Notes under the pieces: generated by a model | What the model was told of the DNA's origin: nothing | The model's database searches: none | The model's input: the letters and a program-made list of their open reading frames with translations, nothing else | Shown: piece after piece, positions 25,706 through 34,402 of the stretch | Layout of the letters: every line of letters begins with the position of its first letter | Position numbering within the stretch: position 1 is the first letter of the stretch | NCBI GenBank assembly: GCA_016927755.1 | Contig: JAFGLZ010000136.1 | Span: forward strand, 1-58,006 | DNA: 58,006 nt | Source: Phycisphaerae bacterium | GTDB lineage: Bacteria > Planctomycetota > Phycisphaerae > UBA1845 > JAFGLZ01 | Direction: 5' to 3' | Program-made: the position numbers and the translations under genes

Positions 25706-27399
25706 TTGACCGCTTCCAACAACACGTAATCCAGCCCGAACATATGCTCCTTCTTCGCCTTCTCATTCGCACCGACGATCTCGACCCGAAGCGTCCGCGT
25801 GCCCTTCGCCAGGTCCACCTCACCCAGGTCCAACACGTCCGTCGGAACGGCCACGTCGCTGTACAGATCGATCGCGCCCCCGAGCTTCCTACCGTCAAGA
25901 CTGAGCTGCACGACCCCGTAGTCGCACGCACGAGTCAGCCGTATCTTCACGCGATGTCGACCCGCTTTCGCCACCGGAATCGCCAAGTCCAGCGCGTCGC
26001 CCGGCTTGGCGCCCGTCCACCAGAGTTGAGCCCCGCCGCTCCAAGCCCCTCCCTGCAGACCACCCGTCTGACGCGTCGTCTTGCCGGCGGACATCGACAG
26101 GACCTTCAGTTCTTCACCCTCCAACGCCCCCTTGACGCGCTTGATCCTTGATTTCTGACGCGCCACCCGCTTCGCCAGCGACGGCAGCCTCGGAAACGCC
26201 GCGTGCGGCTCGGCTTGATACCAGTACGCCACGGACGCGATGTCGTCGCTCAGCTTGGCGTACTTGCCGTCCTTACCCCAGCCCAGCGCCTGGATCGTCA
26301 CGCGAAGGTCCTTCTCGAAGCAGATCGGATCGAGAATGTGCCAGCGATACAGGCTCCAAAAGTACGGCGGCCCCTTGCCGATCAGCCCCGCCATCGTCTT
26401 ACGCTGTCCCGGATTCAGGTCCGCCAGGAAGCGGTTGATGATCTTCTCGTCCGTGATGTCCCCCGGCAGCGTCGTCCCCACGTAGGCCGTCGTGTAGATG
26501 CTCGCAAAGCCGAAGCTCCCGCAGAAGTAGTCCTCCGTCCCCGTCCCGCAGATCGTCGGGAACGCCTCGTCCCCGTCCATGAAGAACTTGATCTCCCCCT
26601 CGCCGAACCACCCCGTCTCGAGCTGCGTCCACGCCAGGAACGTCCCGACGTAACGCCCCCGCCCCTTGACCCCGTCGACGATGACATAGGGATTCACCTT
26701 GTCCGTCATCCCCCGGCGCCACTGCGCGTGCAAGTACCCCGCGTTGTCCGGCACCTCCGTCTCGGCGTATGTGATCTGAAACGCCAGCAGTTCCAGGTCC
26801 TTGCCCGCCTCATTGGTGAACGTGACCTTGACGTGCTTGCGGAACGGCATCGGCCAATAGCAGTTGAGCGCGTTCTGCGCGTTGACGATCACCGCCTGCG
26901 AGTTCACCGGCGCGAACAGCTCATGCCCCACCGCGAAGAAGTCCGGCGCCGGCACCTCGATCGACGGCCTCGACTCCCCGTCCCAATAGAATCGCAGCAC
27001 GTGCGCCCGGCTCAGCCCCTCTACCATCCAAATGTGCTGGATCACCCCCGGCCCGTCGACGTCCATCAGCGTGGCCGTCTGCCCCGAATTGACCCGCAAG
27101 AACGGCCTGACTTTCCACCCCTGCCCGAGATCGTCCGCCGCACGAGCCGCCGCCGCCGGCTTGACCTCCGCCGGGTCCGGAACCGCCATCCCCCCCCTAC
27201 CCTTCTCGCCCGTCGGGTTCTCCGCCGAGATCGACCGCGTGCGGACGGTGCTCATGAGCGGAAGCGTCCCCAAACCGGGGTTGAATCCAAAGCGTTCATT
27301 CATCGTGGCACCCTGTTTCGGTTGACTCGGACCAGTCTCGGCAATCGCCGACGCGCTGAAGAAGGGGATCGCCAGGCAGAAACAGCAAAGCACTCTCAC
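25702..27399 (-). CDS. GH172-family (DUF2961) glycoside hydrolase
   Basis: Secreted glycosidase of the DUF2961/GH172 family, known members of which act on fructofuranosides and arabinofuranosides. The GTG at 27399 is preceded by a perfect AAGGAGG seven bases upstream and starts a signal peptide (RVLCCFCLAIPFFSASAIA). A longer frame reaches 28278 but its extra part overlaps the divergent gene. Family motifs are DGPGVIQHIWMV, GWFGEGEIKFFMDGDEAFP and the highly conserved PTICGTGTEDYFCGSFGF, which carry the expected acidic catalytic residues. The C-terminal ~130 residues form an extra beta domain (TGAKPGDALDLAIPVAKAG). 565 aa. It is translationally coupled to the downstream M60-lectin gene. Confidence 0.92.
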   Translation of the reverse strand: MRVLCCFCLAIPFFSASAIAETGPSQPKQGATMNERFGFNPGLGTLPLMSTVRTRSISAENPTGEKGRGGMAVPDPAEVKPAAAARAADDLGQGWKVRPFLRVNSGQTATLMDVDGPGVIQHIWMVEGLSRAHVLRFYWDGESRPSIEVPAPDFFAVGHELFAPVNSQAVIVNAQNALNCYWPMPFRKHVKVTFTNEAGKDLELLAFQITYAETEVPDNAGYLHAQWRRGMTDKVNPYVIVDGVKGRGRYVGTFLAWTQLETGWFGEGEIKFFMDGDEAFPTICGTGTEDYFCGSFGFASIYTTAYVGTTLPGDITDEKIINRFLADLNPGQRKTMAGLIGKGPPYFWSLYRWHILDPICFEKDLRVTIQALGWGKDGKYAKLSDDIASVAYWYQAEPHAAFPRLPSLAKRVARQKSRIKRVKGALEGEELKVLSMSAGKTTRQTGGLQGGAWSGGAQLWWTGAKPGDALDLAIPVAKAGRHRVKIRLTRACDYGVVQLSLDGRKLGGAIDLYSDVAVPTDVLDLGEVDLAKGTRTLRVEIVGANEKAKKEHMFGLDYVLLEAVK

Positions 27400-27406
27400 G
27401 GAGTCG

Positions 27407-27413
27407 CCTCCTT
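27407..27413 (-). promoter_or_regulatory. Ribosome-binding site deciding the GH172 GTG start
   Basis: AAGGAGG on the minus strand, seven bases before GTG at 27399, immediately ahead of a signal-peptide sequence. It decides against the much longer open frame reaching 28278. Confidence 0.85.
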
Positions 27414-27575
27414 GTGAGTTTCGGAGTGCCGTGACTTGACACCGCTCTTCTCGGCTCAACAGCGCCATCGGCCTAATCGACGAGCCGTCCTGCAGAAGGC
27501 GGCGCCAACCTACCACACTCCAAGGCGCGGGCATGGTAACCCAAGCCCGCCGCAACGGTCCACAGAAGCCCGGCA

Positions 27576-27604
27576 TTGACATGCCAGCCTTGCCGAGACA
27601 GCAT
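27576..27604 (+). promoter_or_regulatory. Candidate promoter for the PA14/propeller gene
   Basis: A perfect TTGACA (27576-27581) is followed after 17 bases by CAGCAT (27599-27604), a weak -10. It lies in the 243-base divergent spacer, about 40 bases before the start codon of the plus-strand gene. Confidence 0.35.
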
Positions 27605-27642
27605 AAGCAACGCTGTTCGTTCGTAGCCAAGGAGAGATCATC

Positions 27643-29568
27643 ATGCATCCGTGGCCCTCGCGACTGCTCGCAGCCCTCGTCCTCTCGGCAACTGCGATCC
27701 CACCGGCCTGGGCGGCCGAAGAAGCCCCCTCGCTGCAGCCCGGCCTGCCCTGGGTCCAGTTCCACTCGCCCGACTTCACCCGCCCCGCCGAAACCGGCGT
27801 CGATCCGCAAATCAACCTCGACACCGGCAAGACCATAGACGGCTACGCACGATACTGGACCGGACTGCTTGTGGCCCCCGCATCGGGAGACGTCGAGCTC
27901 TCCGTCGACGTCGACGACGCCGCCCAGGTCCGCGTCAACAACGAGACAATCGTCAACGCATGGTGGCCGGACGGCCCAAGAAAGGGCATGCTGTCCGCGA
28001 AGGCAGGCGAGCCACTGCCCATCGACGTCTACTTCTACCAGAACGGCGGCGCCGCCCACCTGCGCCTCTACTGGCGCCTCGGCGACAAGCCGCGAGAGCT
28101 GATCCCCCCATCGGCCCTGCGCCATCGATCGACCGCTGCATCGCGAATCGAGGCCATGATGAACGGCAAAGAGAAAGTCGCAATCCCCTGCCTGTACGAA
28201 ATCAAGAGCGCCCTCTACCGACCGACTGCCACGCCAAGGACGACCGACAAGCCCATCCACCTGCGCCCTGGACCGCACCTCTTCATCGACGACTACCTGA
28301 TCGAGTCTTCCCAGAACGTCGAGCGCAAGGTCGCCTCACCGAACCGCGACCTCCCCGGCCCCGTCGTCACCGGCAAGAAGGGTAAAGGCGATGATTGCTT
28401 CCAGCCCTATCTCGAGGTCATCCGCGACGCCAAGACCAAGCGCTTCCGAATCTGGTACGGCGCCGCCCAGAACGCAAGCCAATCCCACATCGCCTATATG
28501 GAATCCGACGACGGCATCAACTGGATCCGACCGCACCGCATCCTCAAGGACCCCTCGCCGATCCAGTTCGGCGTCAGCGTCATCGACGAAGGACCCGGCT
28601 TCCCCGACAAGCCCAAACGCTTCAAGTTCGGCTACTACGCCATCGAGAGGCCCGGAGGACTCCGAATCGCCGTCTCCCCTGACGGCCTCGACTGGTCGCC
28701 CCTCGTCCCGAGGGTCGTCCTCCCCCACGATCACGACATCACCAACATCTACCGCGATCCGATCCGCGACTGCTATATGGCCATCGGCAGCACCTACATC
28801 ACCGGCCCGACGTGGTCCGGACAGCGACGCGTCACCCTCGCCAGCCACAGCCAGGATCTCGTCCAGTGGGCAAGACCTTGGCTGATCATCACACCCATCG
28901 ACAAGGTCGAGCCCGGCGAAACACAGTTCTACGCCATCTGCGGATTCCTCGCCCGAGGCGACCTGCTCATCGGCATGGTCAAGGTCCTCCACGACGACTT
29001 CTCCGCCGACGAGGGCGGACCCAAGGCTGGCGTCGGCTGGACCTCCCTGGCCTGGACCCGCGACGGCGAGCACTGGACACGTGACCCCGAGGTCTACTTC
29101 AACCGCCACCCCGACAAAAACCAGTGGGACCACGCCATGGCCTGGATCGACTGCCAGCTCCCCGTCGACGATCAGGTCTACCTCTACTACGGCGGCTATA
29201 AGCAGGGCCACAAGATCAACCGCTTTGAGGAAAGACAGATCGGCCTGCTCCGAATCCAACGCGACCGCTACGTCGCCCGACACGCCGGAGACACCCCCGG
29301 CCTCCTCAAGACCCCCCCCGTCATCCTCGAAGGCAGCGAGATCGCACTGAACCTCGACGCCGCCCAAGGCGAAGTCCGCGTCCAAATCGAGAGCGCAGAC
29401 GGCAAGCCGATCGAAGGCCTATCCTTCTCCGACTGCCAGCCGATCAAGACAAACACACTCGAGGCCCCCGTTCGATGGCAAGGCAAGTTGGACACCATCC
29501 AGGGCAAGCCCATCCGACTCGTGTTCTCGCTCCGCGGCGCGAGTCTCTACGGCATCTCCATCAGGTGA
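27643..29568 (+). CDS. Secreted PA14 plus beta-propeller glycosidase-like protein
   Basis: 641 aa with a clear signal peptide (MHPWPSRLLAALVLSATA, cleavage near AWA-AEE). A PA14-type carbohydrate-binding domain follows (about 35-125: YARYWTGLLVAPASGDVELS, DAAQVRVNNETI, VYFYQNGGAAHLRLYW). From ~150 the sequence has the five-bladed-propeller pattern of GH32/GH43-like proteins (FIDDYLIESS, RIWYGAAQ, YMESDDGINWIRP, VSPDGLDWSPLVP, LAWTRDGEHWTRDPEVY). The closing ~70 residues are beta-rich. Catalytic residues cannot be assigned by eye. A ribosome-binding site AAGGAGAG lies before the ATG. It is divergent from the GH172/M60 pair, sharing the 27400-27642 region, which suggests common regulation in glycan use. 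Confidence 0.82.
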   Translation: MHPWPSRLLAALVLSATAIPPAWAAEEAPSLQPGLPWVQFHSPDFTRPAETGVDPQINLDTGKTIDGYARYWTGLLVAPASGDVELSVDVDDAAQVRVNNETIVNAWWPDGPRKGMLSAKAGEPLPIDVYFYQNGGAAHLRLYWRLGDKPRELIPPSALRHRSTAASRIEAMMNGKEKVAIPCLYEIKSALYRPTATPRTTDKPIHLRPGPHLFIDDYLIESSQNVERKVASPNRDLPGPVVTGKKGKGDDCFQPYLEVIRDAKTKRFRIWYGAAQNASQSHIAYMESDDGINWIRPHRILKDPSPIQFGVSVIDEGPGFPDKPKRFKFGYYAIERPGGLRIAVSPDGLDWSPLVPRVVLPHDHDITNIYRDPIRDCYMAIGSTYITGPTWSGQRRVTLASHSQDLVQWARPWLIITPIDKVEPGETQFYAICGFLARGDLLIGMVKVLHDDFSADEGGPKAGVGWTSLAWTRDGEHWTRDPEVYFNRHPDKNQWDHAMAWIDCQLPVDDQVYLYYGGYKQGHKINRFEERQIGLLRIQRDRYVARHAGDTPGLLKTPPVILEGSEIALNLDAAQGEVRVQIESADGKPIEGLSFSDCQPIKTNTLEAPVRWQGKLDTIQGKPIRLVFSLRGASLYGISIR

Positions 29569-29653
29569 CCGATCCCTTGGCTCCGGAAGGCATCAGCTTG
29601 AAAGGCCCGGATGGAACATTAGTCAATAAAATCAATGTCCATGCCTAGACACC

Positions 29654-29682
29654 TTGACATTATTCAATTCCTGGTGTACATT
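29654..29682 (+). promoter_or_regulatory. Strong sigma-70 promoter upstream of the DUF2089 gene
   Basis: TTGACA (29654-29659), exactly 17 bases, then TACATT (29677-29682). Transcription would begin near 29690, leaving only about 13 bases before the ATG at 29703, and no Shine-Dalgarno motif is seen. This is the best promoter match in the window. Confidence 0.55.
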
Positions 29683-29702
29683 CCTTGTGAAACGTCAACC
29701 TA

Positions 29703-30074
29703 ATGCCTATGCCTGACGAACCGATCGGCAACGAATGCCCCTACTGCGGGGCCTCCATGATCGTCACGCGAATGACGTGTCACGCGTGCGCGGTCTCGAT
29801 CGAGGCGCCGTTCCCGATGCCCCGCCTCGGCAACCTGCCGGTCGAGCATCAGCGATTCATCGAGATGTTCGTCCTGGCCAGCGGCAGCCTCAAGGAGATC
29901 GCCGCGCAGACCGGCGTGTCGTACCCGACCGTCCGATCGAGGTTGGACAAGGTCATCGAGGCCCTGCGAAGTGAGATCGCCAAGACCGGCGACGTCAAAG
30001 GCACCATCCTAGACGCCGTCAGCGAGGGCAAGCTGACGGCCGACGAGGCCGCAAGACTGATTAAGGGCATCTGA
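29703..30074 (+). CDS. DUF2089-family zinc-ribbon/HTH regulator
   Basis: 123-aa small regulator-like protein. A zinc ribbon is formed by C12 and C15 (CPYCG) and C26 and C29 (CHAC). A conserved stretch PRLGNLPVEHQRFIEMFVLA and a helix-turn-helix resembling sigma region 4 follow (SLKEIAAQTGVSYPTVRSRL), and it ends in a short helical tail, LTADEAARLIKGI. This matches DUF2089, predicted transcriptional regulators, often near membrane-protein genes. The start is ATG at 29703 or 29709. It precedes the TPR gene by 17 bases and is probably cotranscribed with it. The DNA target is unknown. Confidence 0.85.
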   Translation: MPMPDEPIGNECPYCGASMIVTRMTCHACAVSIEAPFPMPRLGNLPVEHQRFIEMFVLASGSLKEIAAQTGVSYPTVRSRLDKVIEALRSEIAKTGDVKGTILDAVSEGKLTADEAARLIKGI

Positions 30075-30091
30075 GGCAGTAACCAGAAAAC

Positions 30092-31336
30092 ATGAGTGAA
30101 GGTTCGCGAACCGCTCCCGAGGGGCGCGACTCGGCGGAATCCCCCGACGAGAACGCGCAATTGGACACGGCGATCCACCAGGCCGATCAACGCCTGGTCG
30201 CCTCGCTCAAGAGAGACGAAGCGCGCCGCCGGCGCAGACGCTGGCTGGCGTTGGGAGGATTCGCGATGACCATCACAGCGGCAGGACTCGTTGTCGGATT
30301 GGTATTCTCGGGCGCGGGGTCGGGCTCCGCGGACTCGCGCAGACCGCCCTCTCCTCAGGACATCGAGAAGGCTGAGGCCACGGCCGCCCAAGGCTGGCAG
30401 CTTTGGCAGAAGCAGCAATTCGCCCGCGCGGAGGAGAAGTTTGAGCAGGCCGTCAAGCTCGACCCAAACGCCGTCAACGCCTGGAACGGGCTCGGATGGG
30501 CCCGTTTCAACAACGGAGACTGGGACAAAGCCGAAGAACCCTTCAAGCGATGCGTAGCCATCGAGCCTTCCCACCCGGGCGCACACAACGGGCTCGGGCA
30601 GCTCTACTTCTTCACGCGGCAGTACGACAAGGCCGAAGCGCACTGGACCAAGGTCGCCAAGACCGCTTCGGCCGCCTGGTACGGCATGACGAAGCTCTAT
30701 CTCCTCAAAGCCAACTACAAGGAAGCCGCCAAGTGGGCCAAGAAGGTCCTGGAGCAGCAGAAGAACGACCCCCTCGCCCGTGAGATGCTGGCGGCCGCAG
30801 ACGCGGGCAGGCTCCCCGAAGACCTCCGTCGCAAGATCGAGCCGCCCGAGCGCACCAAGAAGGGATCCGCCGCCGACCACACGACGCAGGGCTGGAAGGA
30901 CTTCCAGCGCGGCATGCCCACCAAGGCAGCCGCCGAGTTCCGAGCGGCCATCGAAAAGGACTCGAACAACGTCAACGCCCACAACGGCCTGGGCTTCTGC
31001 CTGCTCAACACCGGCAAGCCCGCCGAGGCCAAGCCGCATTTCCAGAAATGCCTCGACCTCCAGCCCAAACACTGGGGAGCCGTCAACGGCATGGCTCGCT
31101 GCCTCAAGGAGGAGGGCCAGACCAAGCAAGCCATCGCCCTCTGGGAGAAGATGGCCCAAGAATGCCCGGCGCCGAACGCGGCCAACGCCGCCCTCGCCCA
31201 GGTCTACCTGGACGAGCTCCGTTACGAGAAGGCCATCGAGCAGTTCCAGATCCTGCTCAAAGCCAATCCGAACGACCCGTACGCTCAAGAAGGGCTGGCT
31301 AAGGCAAAAGCCGCCCTCGAAAAAGAGAAGCAGTAG
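30092..31336 (+). CDS. Membrane-anchored TPR protein
   Basis: 414 aa. A charged cytoplasmic N-terminus ending in RRRRRRW precedes one membrane helix (about 51-72, LALGGFAMTITAAGLVVGLV). The remainder is TPR repeats, for example QQFARAEEKFEQAVKLDPNA, GDWDKAEEPFKRCVAIEPSH, GKPAEAKPHFQKCLDLQPKH and LRYEKAIEQFQILLKANPND. Topology predicts an extracytoplasmic TPR scaffold. It sits 17 bases behind the DUF2089 regulator and is followed by a long hairpin, so the two form a short operon. Partner unknown. Confidence 0.85.
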   Translation: MSEGSRTAPEGRDSAESPDENAQLDTAIHQADQRLVASLKRDEARRRRRRWLALGGFAMTITAAGLVVGLVFSGAGSGSADSRRPPSPQDIEKAEATAAQGWQLWQKQQFARAEEKFEQAVKLDPNAVNAWNGLGWARFNNGDWDKAEEPFKRCVAIEPSHPGAHNGLGQLYFFTRQYDKAEAHWTKVAKTASAAWYGMTKLYLLKANYKEAAKWAKKVLEQQKNDPLAREMLAAADAGRLPEDLRRKIEPPERTKKGSAADHTTQGWKDFQRGMPTKAAAEFRAAIEKDSNNVNAHNGLGFCLLNTGKPAEAKPHFQKCLDLQPKHWGAVNGMARCLKEEGQTKQAIALWEKMAQECPAPNAANAALAQVYLDELRYEKAIEQFQILLKANPNDPYAQEGLAKAKAALEKEKQ

Positions 31337-31359
31337 CCGCCGCCAGACATGGGACAACA

Positions 31360-31415
31360 GACGGGGGTCCCTCCCAACGACGACATCCGGATCGTCGCGG
31401 GAGACGACCCCCGTC
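31360..31415 (+). terminator. Long hairpin after the DUF2089-TPR pair
   Basis: GACGGGGGTC (31360-31369) pairs with GACCCCCGTC (31406-31415). Additional inner pairing includes CTCCC with GGGAG and CGAC with GTCG. No T tract follows, so it may be a factor-dependent terminator or RNA-stability element. Confidence 0.55.
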
Positions 31416-31467
31416 ACATCCTCTCACCCCCTTGAAACCCCCGCCCCGTCCCGTTACTTCTCTACTC

Positions 31468-31809
31468 ATGAAACCCGACGTCATCGACAAGCTGCTCGAG
31501 TCCCTTCCCCACGACGCGTCCAGCGAGACCGCGCGCATCCAGGTCCTCCTGGCCAAGAAGCGGACGTCCCTGGCCGTCCTCCGCACCGGTATCTCCGTCT
31601 TCACCCTCCCGCTCTCGGTCACGACCGTCCTTGTCGCGACGTCGCGATTCTATGACTTCGTCGCCAATCTCCACTACCTGATCGCGCTGCTCCTGCTGTG
31701 CCTGTTTCTCTCGGGGCTGGGCTTCTACTTGGTGGCCAGATCGCTCAGCGCGATTCGACAACAAGACCGTGATCTCCGCGGCATTGTGGAGAGCTGGAAA
31801 TCAAATTGA
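31468..31809 (+). CDS. DUF202-like small membrane protein
   Basis: 113 aa. The start at 31468 gives MKPDVIDKLLESLPHDASS; an in-frame ATG at 31432 adds only Pro-rich residues. The segment KKRTSLAVLRTGISVFTLPL has the RTxLAxxRT pattern of DUF202/YidH proteins, followed by two hydrophobic helices (about 40-60 and 68-90) and a basic/acidic tail. Function of the family is unknown. It lies between the TPR gene and the TauE-like gene on the same strand. Confidence 0.75.
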   Translation: MKPDVIDKLLESLPHDASSETARIQVLLAKKRTSLAVLRTGISVFTLPLSVTTVLVATSRFYDFVANLHYLIALLLLCLFLSGLGFYLVARSLSAIRQQDRDLRGIVESWKSN

Positions 31810-31863
31810 ACCCCTTCGCGTCGCCGACGACGCGAGATCGGTTGCGCGAGGCAGGAGCTGGGT

Positions 31864-32676
31864 GTGGACTGGGTCTCCACCATCGGGATGCACCTCTGGC
31901 TAATCCCGCTGGGCTTCGTCGTCGGCGCCTACGGCACGTTGATCGGCGCGGGGGGTGGCTTCATTCTGGTCCCCCTGCTGCTGCTGTTCTATCCACACGC
32001 ATCCCCGGAGGTCATCACGAGCATCTCCTTGGCCGTCGTCTTCTTCAACGCCTTCTCGGGGTCCGTGGCCTACGCGAGGATGAGGCGCATCCACTACAAA
32101 GCCGGACTGCTCTTCGCCGCCGCCACGATCCCAGGGGCGATCCTCGGGGCGCTGACAACATCACTCATCCCACGGCGCGCCTTTGACGCCATTCTGGGAA
32201 TCCTACTCATCGCGGCGGCGGCCTATCTGCTGTTGCACCCCGGCCGAACCCAACGCGCCAATGGCGAGGGATTCGATGAAGTCACCGCCGCGCCCGGAAC
32301 CATTCAGTTCAATGCCTACCTCGGGGCGGGGCTGAGCGCCGTCGTCGGCTACCTCTCCAGCCTGCTCGGGATCGGCGGCGGGGGCATTCATGTGACCGGC
32401 ATGGTCGAGCTGCTCCGGTTCCCGGTGCACGTCGCCACCGCCACGTCGCACTTCGTCCTGGCGATCATGGCCCTGACCGGCACGATCGTCCACGTCGTCA
32501 CGGGCACCTTCCACCACGGCGTTCACCGAGCCGTCGCCCTGTCGATCGGCGTGGTGTTGGGGGCGCAGGTAGGCGCGATGCTCTCCAACCGTCTCAAAGG
32601 CGTCTGGATCATCCGCTCCCTCGCCGCCGTCCTGATAGTCGTGGCCATTCGCGTGTTGGTCCAGGCAGTATCGTAA
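31864..32676 (+). CDS. TauE/SafE-family anion permease
   Basis: 270-aa inner-membrane protein of the sulfite/organosulfonate exporter family (TauE/SafE/YfcA). Two homologous halves show the signatures GAYGTLIGAGGGFILVPLLL and VGYLSSLLGIGGGGIHVTGM. Other typical text includes VITSISLAVVFFNAFSGSVA, PGAILGALTT and VATATSHFVLAIMALTGT. About eight membrane helices are predicted. It begins at GTG (31864) after AGGAG. The transported ion cannot be told; members carry sulfite, sulfoacetate or other small anions. It is the last gene before the convergent Gfo/Idh/MocA genes. Confidence 0.9.
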   Translation: MDWVSTIGMHLWLIPLGFVVGAYGTLIGAGGGFILVPLLLLFYPHASPEVITSISLAVVFFNAFSGSVAYARMRRIHYKAGLLFAAATIPGAILGALTTSLIPRRAFDAILGILLIAAAAYLLLHPGRTQRANGEGFDEVTAAPGTIQFNAYLGAGLSAVVGYLSSLLGIGGGGIHVTGMVELLRFPVHVATATSHFVLAIMALTGTIVHVVTGTFHHGVHRAVALSIGVVLGAQVGAMLSNRLKGVWIIRSLAAVLIVVAIRVLVQAVS

Positions 32677-32832
32677 AGAGAGGGGACGCAAGTCTCCTCC
32701 ACGGTGGTGCACGGATCACTTCGGGCACAACCCCGGTACACCTCGGACCACCGGAGCGAACGACCGGACGCCCCGCCAACCACCAAGGTAGACGCCGATC
32801 GCCCCCTCCCGAGAGTCGAGTCCCGAAATTGA

Positions 32833-32860
32833 GAGGGCCCGCCCGGACGGGCGAGCCCTC
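32833..32860 (-). terminator. Hairpin after the first Gfo/Idh/MocA gene
   Basis: GAGGGC (32833-32838) pairs with GCCCTC (32855-32860), with inner CGCCC/GGGCG pairing. Minus-strand text after the stem is TCAATTTC, a weak U tract. A closely related hairpin lies after the paralogous gene at 34739-34768. Confidence 0.5.
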
Positions 32861-32903
32861 GTGCTACCTGAGTAGGCCGCTTCTCCGAAAAACCCACCGG
32901 TCC

Positions 32904-34376
32904 TTACACGGTGTACAGCTCCGCCCCGATCTCCACGTAAGCCTTCTTCCTCATCGCCTCGTTCGCCATGATGCAAGGAACCGCCGCGCGCAGCGCCATC
33001 TCCCAATTGGCCGCCGGCTGCCGCTTCTCGCGGATACAATCGGCCCAGTCGCCCAGGGCCAGCCGGTAGTCATGGTACGGGTCCTTCTCCTTGTCACCCC
33101 CCTTCTTGTCGTCCCCCTTGATCGCCTGGCCCTTCTGCTTGTTGGCGCCCCCGAGGAGACCCGGCGACGACCCCGCCTTCATCGCAATCACCGTCTGACC
33201 CTTGGCGTTCTTCGTGGTCTTGGCGTGCTGCTGCCAACCCAGCGCCGCCGTCTTCGGCTCGCGATAGATAAACCCACCCTTGCGGCTCACGATCACCGTC
33301 CCCTCCGGCCCCATGAACTGCTCCCCCTGACCGTCGTAGCTGTTCGTCGAGATCGACTGGTACGTCAGCTTCACCCCCCCCGGATACTCGAAGATGCACT
33401 GCACGTTGTCGAAGACGTCGCCGCCCCAGTCGCTCTTGTGGAAATCCAGACCGCCCATCCCCACCACCGCCGTCGGAACGCCCGCCAGATACCAATTCAC
33501 GATGTCGATCTGATGGCATGCCAGTTCCGCCATCAGCCCGCCCGATGTCTCCCAGAACAGCCGCCAGTTCCGGAGCTGGTTCACGTCCTTGTACCCGCAT
33601 TTCGTCGCGTCGATCAGCTTGACGTCTTCCTCGCTCACCGCCCGGAGCCAGCTTCCGTTGCGGTTCCACCAAGCGCGGACGTGCGTGATCGGCCCGCATA
33701 TCTTGTCGTTGTGGATCAGCTTGTTCCCCAGCGTGTACCAGACGTTCCAATGCTGCTGGTGACCGAACTGCACCACCAACCCGCTGTCCCTGGCAAGCTT
33801 GCCCAGCGAGTGACACTCCTCGATCGTCTTGGCCATCATCTTCTCGCAGTAGACGTGCCTGCCCGCCTTGATGCACGCCGACGCGATCTCGCAGTGCGTA
33901 TGGAGCGGCGTGGCGACGATCACCGCCTCGACGTCCTTCGCCTTCTCGAGCATCTCCCGATAGTCGGCGTAGCCCTTGGCCGCCTTGGCGACCTTCAGCG
34001 CCTCGGCTCGGTCCTTCTCGCTCCGTCCCCCGTAAATGCCCTGGTAGTACTTGAGTATCCGCTCGTCCGGGAAATGCTTGGCCGTCACCTCGTCTCGCCC
34101 AATCGCCAACCCCGCCTCCAAGTTCGGCGGCCAGACGTCACACGCCGCCTGCAGACACACCCCGGGCGCCTTGAGCGCCTGGGCCAGATCCCCGCAGCCC
34201 ATGTTCCCGCAGCCAATGATGGCGATGCGAATCGGTCGAGCGTCCCTCGCCGCGGTCTCGCCCTCCTTGGCTTGCTCCGCGCGAAGCGACTCCAACGCCG
34301 CCGCGAACGTCGCCGACCCCGCCGCCGAAGCCTTCAGGAAACTCCGTCGACCCAACGTCCCTCGATCATCCGTCAT
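32904..34376 (-). CDS. Tat-exported Gfo/Idh/MocA oxidoreductase (copy 1)
   Basis: 490-aa NAD(P)-dependent dehydrogenase-fold protein. The ATG at 34376 follows GGAGG ten bases upstream and opens a twin-arginine leader (GRRSFLKASAAGSATFAAAL), so it is exported folded, presumably with its nucleotide. The Rossmann motif is IAIIGCGNMGCGDLAQAL, the Gfo/Idh EKP position reads YCEKMMAKTIEE, and the substrate loop is AELACHQIDIVNWYLAG. A Lys-rich insertion (about 425-450) interrupts the end. Such proteins, numerous in Planctomycetes, act on sugars or inositols with undefined substrates. It is paralogous to the next gene upstream along the same strand. Confidence 0.9.
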   Translation of the reverse strand: MTDDRGTLGRRSFLKASAAGSATFAAALESLRAEQAKEGETAARDARPIRIAIIGCGNMGCGDLAQALKAPGVCLQAACDVWPPNLEAGLAIGRDEVTAKHFPDERILKYYQGIYGGRSEKDRAEALKVAKAAKGYADYREMLEKAKDVEAVIVATPLHTHCEIASACIKAGRHVYCEKMMAKTIEECHSLGKLARDSGLVVQFGHQQHWNVWYTLGNKLIHNDKICGPITHVRAWWNRNGSWLRAVSEEDVKLIDATKCGYKDVNQLRNWRLFWETSGGLMAELACHQIDIVNWYLAGVPTAVVGMGGLDFHKSDWGGDVFDNVQCIFEYPGGVKLTYQSISTNSYDGQGEQFMGPEGTVIVSRKGGFIYREPKTAALGWQQHAKTTKNAKGQTVIAMKAGSSPGLLGGANKQKGQAIKGDDKKGGDKEKDPYHDYRLALGDWADCIREKRQPAANWEMALRAAVPCIMANEAMRKKAYVEIGAELYTV

Positions 34377-34402
34377 GGCGTCCCGTCCTCCACTGGCGGC
34401 AA

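Noticed and set aside
27400..28278. N-terminal extension of the GH172-like frame
   Set aside because: The extension overlaps the divergent secreted gene, while a GTG at 27399 has a perfect AAGGAGG and starts a signal peptide.
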